From contig VXAU01001336.1 in NCBI GenBank assembly GCA_013399695.1, positions 248,001-312,000 on the forward strand: a DNA stretch of 64,000 bases, in the 5' to 3' direction. A model generated the notes under the pieces. That model was not told the origin of the DNA, searched no databases, and worked only from the letters and a program-made list of their open reading frames with translations. Of the stretch, positions 1-10,600 are shown in pieces. The stretch comes from Formicarius rufipectus. Its lineage: Eukaryota; Chordata; Aves; Passeriformes; Formicariidae. The translations under genes were made by a program, and so were the position numbers. Position 1 is the stretch's first letter; each line of letters begins with the position of its first letter.

Positions 1-429
1 GCAAACTGAGATGCAAGATGTTCCCTGCAAATATCCAAGGTGTTCCATTCAAAGGTCTGTCTTTCAGGAAGGGAAGGATGCAGCATTTCCAGTAGAGGCA
101 GCTCTGCCACCTCATTGCCCTGCTGTGGACACTTGGAAACACCCCTTTTCCCACTCAAGCCCTCAGAGCTCTGCAGACCACTCTGGCACACCCCTTACCA
201 TGGTGACCTTCCATGCCATCACATCCCAGCAGCACTGACCTCCCCTCACCTCATGCAATGGCAACAGCCTCCCTGGTGTTGCTCTTCCCAACATCTCCCT
301 TCCTGCAGCACAGCTCCTGGCAGTGGGCACCATGCCCTTGCTCTCCTTCCTGCTGCTGTTCTCCTGTGCCATCCCCAGAGCGCTGCTCCCCACCAGCCCC
401 CACTGCCCACGGTGGTGCTGCTGCGGATC

Positions 430-870
430 CCCTTCTCCCGTGCCAACATTCCCTACAGGTGCCACTCCCCTGCAGCGCCACTCCCTACAGGTACGGCCCC
501 CTCCAGCGCTCCCCTCCATGGGCACTGTCCCCCGTGGAGCACCTGCTGCAGGTGCCACTCCCCCGTGGCGTTGCTCCCTACAGGTGCCATTCCCCCCGCA
601 GTGCCATTCCTGGGAACCACCGTTCCCCCACGGCGCCACCACTGACAGGTGCTGGTCCCCCACGGTGCCACGTCCTCCAGGTGCCATGTTCTGTGCTGCT
701 GCTCCCTCCAGGTACTGCCTCCCCCCGCTGTTGTCTTCGCTCCAGGCACTGCTGCTCCAGTGGTGCCATTTCCTCCAGGTACCATGTTTGACAGCACTGT
801 TCCCTCCAGATACCACTCCCCTGCAGAGCCGCTTCCCACAGGCACCACTACTGCTCTACTCCTTCCCCAC
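430..870. repeat. degenerate ~32-bp GC-rich minisatellite
   Basis: About a dozen imperfect units of roughly 30-34 bp, each a GTGCCACTCCC-like core followed by a second C-rich half ending in CTCCAG or CTACAG. The repetition keeps several frames open on both strands, so long spurious proteins rich in S, P, C, G and W appear here. Unit length is not kept to a multiple of three and no domain is visible, so I do not call a gene. Confidence 0.7.
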
Positions 871-930
871 TACATCCTAACGTACAGCTGGTTGGATACT
901 GTCCCAACATCCCATTTCCTTATACCAGCA

Positions 931-1053
931 GTCTCCTCTCCTCTCCTCTCCTCTCCTCTCCTCTCCTCCCCTGTGTAAAGGTGCCCATGGATCCCATGCC
1001 GTAAGAGCCCTGATGCCCAGGCCAGCCTNTCCTCTCCTCTCCTCTCCTCCTTC
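931..1053. repeat. two (TCTCC)n pentanucleotide blocks
   Basis: A pure TCTCC/CTCTC pyrimidine run at about 932-968 and a second one at about 1026-1051, separated by ~57 bp of unique sequence. The second block contains an unresolved base (N at 1029), as expected for a hard-to-assemble simple repeat. Confidence 0.9.
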
Positions 1054-1242
1054 CTCAGTTTCCTCTGGTGAACAGGAGCCCAGTGGCTCCTTCCCAACAC
1101 ATCTTCCCCTTTCAGGTGCCTTTGGGAGAGGGGAGCTGTGCTGTAGGTGGCTGTGGGGCCATGATCTCCTTTGCAAGGCTCAGACACAAGGTCCTCCTTC
1201 ACACAGGAGGTGGGCATAGTCAGTGTGTTACACCAGACGGGA

Positions 1243-1800
1243 ACCACAGAGTATCCTGAGCTGGAAGGGACCCCAGGGGTTCTCAATAACAACTCTCAAC
1301 CCTGCACAGGACACCCCAACAATCCCACCATGTGCCTAAGAGGATCGTCCAAATGCCCCCTGATCTCTGGCAGCCTTGGTGCTGTGCCCACTTGCCCTGG
1401 GGAGCCTGTTCAGTGCCCACCACCCTCTGGGAAAAGAACCTTTTTGTAATATCCAACCTAACCCTGCCCTACAAAGCTCCAGCCATTCCCTCAGGTCCTG
1501 TCCCTGGTCACACAGAGGAGATTGGTGCTGCCCCTCAGGAGGAGCTGCAGATCCTAGTGAGGTCTGACCTCAGTGTCATCCAGCTGAACAAGCCAAGTGG
1601 CCTCAGCCCCTCCTCGTACGGTCCCTCCAGACCCTTCGTCATCCTTGTGTCCCTCTCTAACAGCTTTAGATCTTTTTGACATTGTGGTGCCCAAAACTGC
1701 ACCCAGAACTCAAGGTGAGGCTGCCCCAGTGCAGAGCAGAGCAGGACAATCCCCTCCCTTGCCTGGCTGGTGACACTGGACCTGATGCCCCACCTGGACA
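1243..1800 (-). mobile_element. CR1 LINE 3' fragment, diverged
   Basis: Reads as the reverse complement of a CR1 3' end: it starts with the terminal hairpin region (GAGCTGGAAGGGACCCC) and continues through the typical segment about compared groups of words such as 'TGGTGCCCAAAACTGCACCC' near 1684-1703. It is more diverged than the copies at 5.5 and 7.3 kb and 5'-truncated, like most avian CR1 copies. Confidence 0.75.
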
Positions 1801-2094
1801 TGCCTGGACACTCTTTGGACACGGGGTGCCTCCCACAGCTCCTCAGCCCACCTCCTGATTCCCACCCACATGTGGGCATGCCCAGAGCTCTCTGCCTCCA
1901 GAGCACACAAGCACAACCCCAATCCCACTTTCCAGGCCTTGGGGGAAGCTGCTGGACCACTGCCCATTCCCACAGCAATGCTCCAGAGATCAATGGAAGG
2001 CTGGGAGCTGAAAGCACAAGCGCAGAGCATCCTGCAGTCTGCGTCAGCCCCTGTTTTCCCTTAGTCTAAGCTAACATCATCCCCCCACCACCCA

Positions 2095-2235
2095 GGCAGA
2101 CAGTTTGCAGGACCATTCCTAGCACTACAACACTCAGACAGAAGGCTTTGGGGACCAATTCTAGCACTACAACACCCAGACAGATGGCTTTCCAAACTTA
2201 ACACCATCACTACAGCGTGCGGGCAGATGGCTGCT
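2095..2235. repeat. ~42-bp tandem repeat, about 3 copies
   Basis: The phrase AGCACTACAACAC recurs at 2121 and 2163, with a weaker third copy near 2206. Each is followed by a CAGACAG-GGCTTT segment. The period is 42-43 bp. No coding potential is evident. Confidence 0.75.
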
Positions 2236-5030
2236 GGTTTCAGAGACCGACCCGCCACTGCCCAGAAAGGTGGTGACTGCAGCTCCACACCACACCTACA
2301 GCTCTCAGGGCAATAAGAAGCAACACCCACTCTTCCAATAAACAGTGAGACATCCTCGGGCTGGTGCCAGCACACAGATGGATCTCTCCTCGGCATTGAA
2401 GTCAAGACATATAAACACACACAGCCATCTCTCCCGGACCCTACAGCACTGAGCATCTCTCCTCTCTTGCTAAACAATAGTAGCTACACAGCAGCACAGA
2501 CAGCTTGCTCCAAAGTTAATGGCCTGTCAGCCCCCAGATGTGCACACGGATCAAGCCATGGCCTCTGGAGTATATTACAACACACACACGAGCCACAGCT
2601 CCGCGGCAAACGACTTCCCAGCTCCTGCCAAGGGTATCACAGCAGAACCGGCACGTAATGAATGTGGACAGCTGCACCCACCAGCCTCGGCATCACGGGC
2701 ACAGGTAGTGCTGGAGCACTTTGTCAGCAGCGAGGGCCTGAGCCTGGGCTCCCCGAGGACACGTTCCTTCCGTATTTGCCGGAGCTGGAGCTTCAGGAAC
2801 CACCTCCCTGCCACGGTTACACCACAGGCAGCTGTGTGACAGTGGCCACATCGCCACAGCGACGGGAGGCAGAGCACCCAGATGGATGTTTCCGAACGCT
2901 GACCCCGTCCCTGCGGGGATCAGGAAGGGCTCACGGGGCTCAGGAACACACTGTGGTACCCACAGGACTCCCAAAATCGCCACCTGCCCTCCAGCTTCAC
3001 TGCAATCCCTGTGATACCCAGCAAAACAAATTCAATCCTCCTGTAACAGAGTTCGTGTTTGTGGTGCCACTTACACAATCTTCTACCCTGGCACAGTGTG
3101 GCTTCAACCTTCACTGGACTATAAAAAGCAGAATTACTACATTAAACTACTGAATAATTATGTTAAGAAGTACCTTAATAGGATTACAGAGTTCAAAGGT
3201 TAGGAAATGCCACAATTAGGATTGTCCATGTCATCTTAATTTGGTTCGTGGATGCCTGCTTTGTGACACAGACCTGAGTTACACCCTGGTGGGAAATACT
3301 TTCTTTGGGGTCCCTTTGTGCCTCCCACACTTTGTACCTCCCACAGAGAGGACAGAACCACCTGGGAAATATAACAGGCTTTTCAGGAACAAGATGCTTT
3401 GTCAATGAGACTCTGCCCAGGGGCTGCAGAAATTGGGGAAGGTTACCATGAAAGGGTCGAGAGATCACAGAAAATTGTTCATCTAAAGGAGCTGGAGGTT
3501 AGGGGGATTGTTTTCCTAATGAGGAAAAACCAGCAATTTCCTTTCCTACCTCCTTTTGGAAGTGAAATATCTGAGCAGATTTCACTGATGCTTTTCAAAA
3601 TATTTGCTATGTGGCACATGTCCAGTGTGAAAAATTGGGTCCTTGCAATTAAAACTTCCAGCAACTGAAACTGAAATTGGGTGATGAGTGTTGCTGGGCA
3701 ATCCTCTTCACCCACACATAAATTCAGCTCCAAAATGAAATGCTGGCTCCACCAATACCCAAACACTATCCTCTGGCCAAGTAAGAACTTCTCTTGACAC
3801 CTACAGACAACAGACATTGCACAAACAACCACCAGAAAGGTCGAGGTGTCCTGCAAACCAAACTGTGCAATAACCAAACCATCTCCCCAGCCTCACTATT
3901 AGCTCCTGCAACATCCAGCCCACGTGAGTAACAACTCCTGTGGCACCTTTAGGAGCACACAAAGTTCCTGACAAGAAGTTGTGGGCAGTGGAGCTCCCCC
4001 CTTGTCCCCCCCTGCCCCTGGAGAAGGGACAGGTGGGAGCACAGGGCTCTCCTGGCTTTTGAGTTTCTCTCACAAGGGCTAATGATGGTTATGTAAATAC
4101 CATCGGGGAGCAGCACCACCTGCTCTCCCCGGGGGCTGCCAGCTCATGCATGCCTTGTATGCGCATTCCTGCTGTCCAAATACCTCCACAATCGCTCCTT
4201 GCACATTCCCACCTTGCCTCCCCTGATGGATGCCTCCAGTGCACAGGATTCCTCCCGGTGGGGGTCCCAGCCTGGCTCTGTGGGGATGACCCATCCCAGT
4301 CTCCAGCTAGAGGCTCCCTGGGGACACAGGAATGCCTGTCCCAGGGTACCCGTGTGCTGCCAGCTGATGGGAAAGGGGTGACCAGAAGGGGCCAGGAGCA
4401 GTGTCACCTGTGTCACTGAGGGCTCTGGCCACCCACTGACCCAGTGACACAGTGCCACAGCCGAGGTGCCCTTGCCCAGTCCTCCAGTGTAATCGACTCT
4501 CCAGCTGCATCTGGGTGAGTGGCAGGTGGTGGCCCTTGTGGCACCAGGTCCTGCAGAGCTATTGCTTCATGTCGTTATGGGGAGGTGACATACAGTGCTC
4601 GTCTTACCCCATCTGCCCAAGTCTCCAGCTCTCAGAGCATCACTGAGACACATCATGGTTCTGCAGGGAACTGGAGACCTGACCCATGGCAGGTTGTGCC
4701 CTGTGCTCCTGTCTCTGCTCCCGGGGCTGGGGACACTCACCCCACCAGCTGTGGTGTGTGTTAGAGCAGCAAATGCTTCTTACCAAAGGAACCTGAGCAG
4801 CTAATCCTTGAGCTTTGCCTTGTGCCTGAGCCTGTGAAAGGCCAGGGTCTAATCCCCCCCTGACCTCACCCCACTGCTCGGGATAAGGGGCTCGGGGGAG
4901 TGCACGGAGGGGTCCCCTCCAGCCCACATCCCACACACACACTTCCAGGGAAATTTCAGTTCCCTATTCCTCGGGATGGCCACAGCACTCTCCATCTGCT
5001 GCAGCCCACCACTCCTTCCAGCCTCCCTCC
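2236..5030. other. non-coding stretch, no gene seen
   Basis: Mixed-composition sequence with only short chance open frames on both strands. I see no CR1 signature, splice-flanked exon or RNA gene. It lies downstream of the last PCDH1 exon found here and may be PCDH1 intron or 3' flank, because the terminal exon is outside or unseen. Confidence 0.5.
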
Positions 5031-5200
5031 AAGGGTTAATCCTCCCGTCTAGAGCTTCTCAAAGCTAATTAGAAAGAGCCTGGGCAAGTGTGGTGGCAGA
5101 CACCGCTGCACTTATCTCCCCACTTCCGGGGCTCTGCCCTTATCATTTAATTAAAGCTGCAGTTGTGCTTCCCTTCCTGGCAGCAGCTAATCACGGAGGG
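5031..5200. promoter_or_regulatory. candidate cis-element: homeodomain, GATA and ETS motifs
   Basis: About 170 bp between CR1-rich blocks holds GGTTAATCC, CTAATTAG, the palindrome TTTAATTAAA (5146-5155), GCTAATC, CTTATCT, CTTATCA and ACTTCCGG. These are consensus cores for homeodomain, GATA and ETS factors. The density stands out from neighbouring GC-rich sequence. Function is inference only, and conservation across birds would decide. Confidence 0.25.
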
Positions 5201-5520
5201 CACTGGAGCTTGAGGCAGCCTCTGCCAGCTCACCAGGGAAGAAGCAGAAGGGCAGAGAACATGCCCCAAGAAGGACAATAAAAGGGAGAAGAAGACAAAG
5301 AAAGAGTCCCTGTGTGTTGGCAGCCCAGGGACTGGGAGGGCAGTGAGGGAGCCCTGGCTGCCAGCCCTGGTGCTGTGCGTGGGGAGTCACAGGGTCCTCC
5401 CTGCTCCGGGTGGACTTCCACAATGTCAGCCCGGGAGAAGCTGCCTTGGCTGGGAGGCACCACAGGCTGGCTCCATCTCCCAGCAGGAACAGGATTCTGG
5501 ACCCAGAGCAGGTCTCCCAC

Positions 5521-6150
5521 AGAATCACAGATTGACAGGATCATTTAGGTTGGAAATGACCTCCAAGATCATTGAGTTCATCCAGTCACTGACCCCAACC
5601 TTGTCCCCCAGCCCAGAGCTCTGAGTGCCACGGCCACTCCTGCCTTGGGCACCTCCAGGGATGGGCACTCCAAACCTCCCTGGGCAGCCCCTGCCAAGGC
5701 CTGACCACCCTTTCCAGGCAGGAATTCCTCCTGCTGTCCCCCCTGCCCCTGTCCTGTCCCACCTGAGCCCGTTCCCTCTGCTCCTGGCCCTGTTCCTGGA
5801 GCACAGCCCGACCCGTCCCAGCTCCCCCCTCCTGGCAGGGACTTGCAGAGCCACAAGGTCCCCCCTGAGCCTCCTTTTCTCCAGGCTGAGCCCCCCCAGC
5901 TCCCTCAGCCCCTCCTGCTGCTCCAGCCCCTCCCCAGCTCCGTTTCCTGCCCTGGACACGCCGCACCCCCTCCGCGTCTGTCCTGCTTTGAGGGGCCCAA
6001 AACTGACCCCAGGACTCGAGGTGGGACCTCACCAGGGACCAGGACAAAGGGACAGTCACTGCCCTGGGCCTGCTGGCCACACTATTTTTGGTACAAGCCA
6101 GGTGTCCTTGGCCTTCTTGGCCACCTAGGTACACACTGGCTCAAACAAGG
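5521..6150 (-). mobile_element. CR1 LINE 3' fragment, young subfamily
   Basis: Begins with the CR1 terminal motif (AGAATCACAGATTGACAGG on this strand) and runs 5'-ward for about 630 bp through the GC-rich segment that includes CTCAGCCTGGAGAAAAGGAGG in the opposite orientation. Over ~170 bp it differs at only about four positions from the inverted copy at 7312-7679, so both belong to a recently active subfamily. Chance frames through it give proline-rich or glycine-rich shadows only. Confidence 0.93.
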
Positions 6151-6447
6151 ACATTTCTGCTCCCAGCAAGGCACCCTCAGGAGCACCCTGACACCAGAAC
6201 CACAAGCTCCAGTGGCAGAACAATCCATGCTCAACCCTCCCATGGGAAAACAACAATCAGTGCCATGGTGTACCAGAAAAGAATTTTCTTTGCTGTTACC
6301 AAAGAAAATTGGTGACCTCCAGAGAAGTGGGGAAGGGACACATCCAGGAGGGATGCCATCAAGCAACAGGATGGATGTTCTTCAAGAACCAGGAAGGATG
6401 CCCATCAAGCAACAGCACCAGGTCTCTAAAGGAGGATGTGGATCACA

Positions 6448-6685
6448 GCATCACAGAATGGATTTGGTTAATAGAAACCTGAAAGATCATATTGTTCCAC
6501 CCCCTGCCATGGGCAGGGACACCTTCCACCAGCCCAGGTTACTCCATGTCCCATCCAACTTGGCCCTGGACACTCCCAGGGGTGGGGCAGCCACAGCTTC
6601 TCTGCCCAACCTGTGCCAGGGCCTCACCACTCTCAAAGGGAAGAATTTTTTCCTAACATCTTGTCTAAACCTACTGTCTGTCAGT
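6448..6685 (-). mobile_element. CR1 LINE 3' fragment
   Basis: Terminal CR1 end near 6448 (CATCACAGAATGGATTTGG), then CCCTGCCATGGGCAGGGACA, then CTTCTCTGCCCAACCTGTGCC, then AATTTTTTCCTAACATC. This is the canonical order of a minus-oriented avian CR1 3' UTR. It is a different subfamily from the copy at 5521-6150. Confidence 0.9.
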
Positions 6686-7311
6686 GGGTATCCATTCCCC
6701 TGATGATTCCCCTGATGCATAAACCCTGGGAATGCTGTTGTTTGAAGGCCACACAAGGGTGTGTGGGCGCAGCTCCCCAGGGCATGATGCTGGAGTACAT
6801 TCAATGAAAGATCCAGTCATTTTGGGGCAAGCAACCCCCAGCTGATACTGAGAGCTTCCATGCCAAATTCCACATCTCTCTTCCAAAGCATGGTTAAAGC
6901 TAATGGGCCTTGAAAAGAAATTTTCATAATCAGTTTGTTAGCAGGGCTGAGGCAGCATGTCTTGTTCTCAAAAAACCAGCTGGAACAGCTCTGCTAAAAC
7001 TTAAGAAAAACTGAAAAAGAAATCAACCTGAGGGAAACCCAGCATGGAAAATTGAAGCTTCAGTGCTGGAAATCAGCTGAAGTGATAAGCAATTGAAAAT
7101 AAGTCTGTACAATAAAAAATGTCAAGCTGCCCAAGGCTGCCCAGTCTATAGAATGATCCTCCTTGCAGGTTCCCAGAGCTGCTCCGAAGGCACAGCCTGG
7201 CTGGGAGACGTGTGTGTGCTTGGCACACTCCGAGCAGGAGGAATGGAGCCACAGGTTCAGATGATGCCAGCACTGCACAGTCCTTCCCTACTCCTGGAAC
7301 TTGGAGCACAA

Positions 7312-7679
7312 GTCTCCTGAGGGAGCTGGGGGGGCTCAGCCTGGAGAAAAGGAGGCTCAGGGGGGACCTTGTGGCTCTGCAAGGCCCTGCCAGGAGGGGG
7401 GAGCCGGGGCGGGTCGGGCTGTGCTCCAGGAACAGGGCCAGGAGCAGAGGGAACGGGCTCAGGTGGGACAGGGCAGGGGCAGGTTGGATATTAGGGAAAA
7501 TTTTTTCATGGAAAGGATTGTCAGGGCAGTGGTGGAGTCACCCTGGAGGGATTTAAAAGCAATGTGAATGTGGCAGCTGGGGACAGGGGTTAGCAGTGGT
7601 TGTGGCAGTGCCCGGGGGAATGGCTGGACTTGACGATCTTGGAGGTCTTTGCAACATTAATGATTGTGTGATTCTATGA
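7312..7679 (+). mobile_element. CR1 LINE 3' fragment, young subfamily
   Basis: Starts with GAGGGAGCTGGGGGGGCTCA and ends with the full 3' terminus GGTCTTTGCAAC...GATTCTATGA at 7679. It is plus-oriented, forming an inverted pair with the near-identical segment in 5521-6150, ~1.2 kb away. Confidence 0.93.
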
Positions 7680-7689
7680 AAAGGGTGGT

Positions 7690-10600
7690 CATCTCCCACC
7701 ACCAGCTAGTTCCTCAATCCTCCTCGTGTCCTAGTCATATAAGCAAGTATTAACACACAATATTTTAACTATTTTTAGTTAATTTTCAGCACGGCCAGTT
7801 CTCTTGTCTCACCCACAGCCGTGCAGCCACATGCACAGCCAAGGAGTGAACTGCAAGGAGCACCAGTTCGTGTGCACAGGACTCAGGAATACTGGTGTGG
7901 CTTTATGAGCCCTCTCTGTGTTTGCTCCTTGGTGGCTGCCTTTCATTGTTCCCCTGTATTAAAGCTCTTGTGTCAAGGAGAAAAGAGCTGGCGTACGCAT
8001 GTCTGCCTTTGAACAAAACCATTGTTAAGCTCCATCAACAATTTAATAATCTTTCCTTGGCAGGACAATAGATGGGGGAAATTGTTCGTGCGGAGGCGGG
8101 GGGGCAGTAGCCACATAGCAAAGTGCTGTTTGAGCCCTTTGAAGTCATGTAGGTGTTGAACTGACAAAAGAAATCACAAGTTTATGAAAAGGGCTCGTCT
8201 CAACAAGGGGATCTGGAAACAAAGGAAAGCAAGACCACTCAGAGAGAAGCAGAGCACGCAGAAGGAAGAGCCCTTGGAAGAGAGTCAAGCCAAACCCCAA
8301 GGAAACCGGGAGAGGAAATGACAGTATGGATTTGCATGCAGATGCTTTGTTTTATTTCCATGGATCTTTCCTGGGGTGCTTAAGGGTGAAGTCAGCACAC
8401 TCACGTGTCATTTTGGCTCTTTTACAGTCTGTTCTAACTGTGGAAATGTGCTGGTTGCCTGAGCCATAGTGCAGATACCGAGGAAGAAGAGGCCACATGC
8501 CTGCCAGAATTTGTGGTGGCTGTTTGAAGGATCAGGGGATGGGCACTAAATCCAGGACTGATGCTGCTGGGCTGCCCTGAGAGGGAAATGCCTGTCTGCT
8601 GATGGAGGGAGGTCACACAGCCTCAGGGAACTAAACACACATGAAATCCAACATACAGCAGTTTTGTGAGCATTAGACCAGAGACACAGTCAGGAAACTT
8701 TGGAGGAATGATCTGACACCAAGCGAGGACATCTGAGTGCTGATTGCTCAGAGATCAAGTGCAGCTCACGCAGCAGAGCCTGAACCCCTGAACTGCCCAG
8801 CCCCTTTCTCTGCAGTGAGCAGACGTGCCACAAACCCAGCTGAAAATGCTTGTTATTGACGCCTCAAACGCCCACAGACTCAGTCAGAGGCTGAAAATCT
8901 GCAGTGGAAGCAAAACGGGGAGAGATTCTGTGGCTGGCACGTGGCAGAAGCAGCATATGCACTGGTCAGAGCCTCCTATGGTGCAGCCAAAATACACGCC
9001 AAGGAATCAACTCAGGTGGTTAACATCTCTGAATCGGACCACTTGCCATGTTAGTGGCATGATTTCCACCCAGACACTGAAAGGACCTGCTGCCCTGATG
9101 GCCAGGGCTGGGGAGAAGTCATTTCCTCCTGTAAACGAGGAGGTACCAACACCAGGACAGCTGGTGAAAGGAGAAAACAGGGATTTTGGGCAGGTTTAAG
9201 AATGGGGCACATTTGGGAAGACCCGGGGAAAAAAAACAGATCCTGATGAATATTGCTCTACCCTATGTTTGTAATTAGGATGGCAGAAAGATGCTCCTGT
9301 GGGAAAAAGATGGATAATCGCTTCTGATAGGGAATATCAACCTCCAGCTACCCCTGGATGCTGCAGTTTACAGGCTGCTGGAGGTTAGATGCAATAAAGT
9401 TTGCACCACTCAAGGGAGACCTGCCAGAGGCTGTCCTAAAGGCACCAAATGAATAAAACACGCTTTCAAGATTGAGTGAGGATTAAGCCCAGTGCCTGAG
9501 ATCCGGGAGGGACGACCGGGATCCATGACCACCCCACGGCAGAGGCAGATTGGCAAAGGGGATTTGCCAGCTCTGTCACCCCCAAAGTGCAGCACAAGGG
9601 ATGATCACAAGGAGATTTTGATTTCATGGTCCAAGAGAGATGTATGAAAATTTCCAGAATCAGTCCAAGGGCATAATTTTTAGTGATTATTTCTCGAAAG
9701 AGAGAAGGTGGTAAGAGCAGCTCTGCTCCTCGTGCACAGTCTGTAGCAATACGTGTGCAGCATTGAGCAAAGCAGCATGTACCTGTTGGGAAGAGCAGCC
9801 CAGACCTGAACAGGGAGACAGCTCAAAGGGATCCGTGATTTGAGAGGTCCAGGATCAGCAGTTGACCCTTTGAAGGAAGCTGTTCATCATCATTAAAGAG
9901 GTTTATGTCCCGAGGGAGCGAGAGGCAAAACAACACCAATCCTGCGCCTTCCACTGCGGGTTAGCACAGAGAGAAAACAGGGCTCAGGGGATGAAAAATG
10001 GGATGTGTGTGGGTGGCAGAGTTCACCTGCAGCAGGGAACTGCCTGAACATAGGAAGGGCTCAGGATCTGACTGCTGAGGGAAGCTGATAGAGGGAACAA
10101 TAGCCTGGAAGCCGCATTGTTTGCAGGAAAGGCAAGATATTTGCCTTCTCTCACTGACGTAGCTGCATCTCTGTGGGGGACCCTTCCTGTGTGGTTAATA
10201 AGCAGTAAGATGCTAGACATGGAATACACAATTCCTTTTGCTTTTATTCATTTTCTTTCTAGATATAATAAGTCTTGCCTTTGTCAAGATCCCTGTTGTC
10301 TGGGTAATTTCATCTAGAGATCCTCAAGGAACAGAGATCTCCATATCACTCAAAGTTTAATATCTTGGTTTTAGCTGGAATGTTTTCAAGCAACAATTTA
10401 TAGAGCTGAAGAAAATAAAAAAAGATTACTTATGTCTAATTGGCATTATACTAATTACCAGCAAAACACACCAGGCAAATATCATATGTACTCACTCTCT
10501 GTCATTTTCCATTCCCTACTCCATCTTCTCTTTCCTCAGCAGCTATAAAACAACACAACATGCCGTTCTGACACATCCCTGAACAAATGTCAGATCCTAA

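Noticed and set aside
163..880. Overlapping 130-217-codon frames on both strands
   Set aside because: All are translations of the 32-bp minisatellite in different frames.
5525..6703. Several 140-286-codon frames around 5.5-6.7 kb
   Set aside because: They run through CR1 3' UTR sequence, which is not coding.
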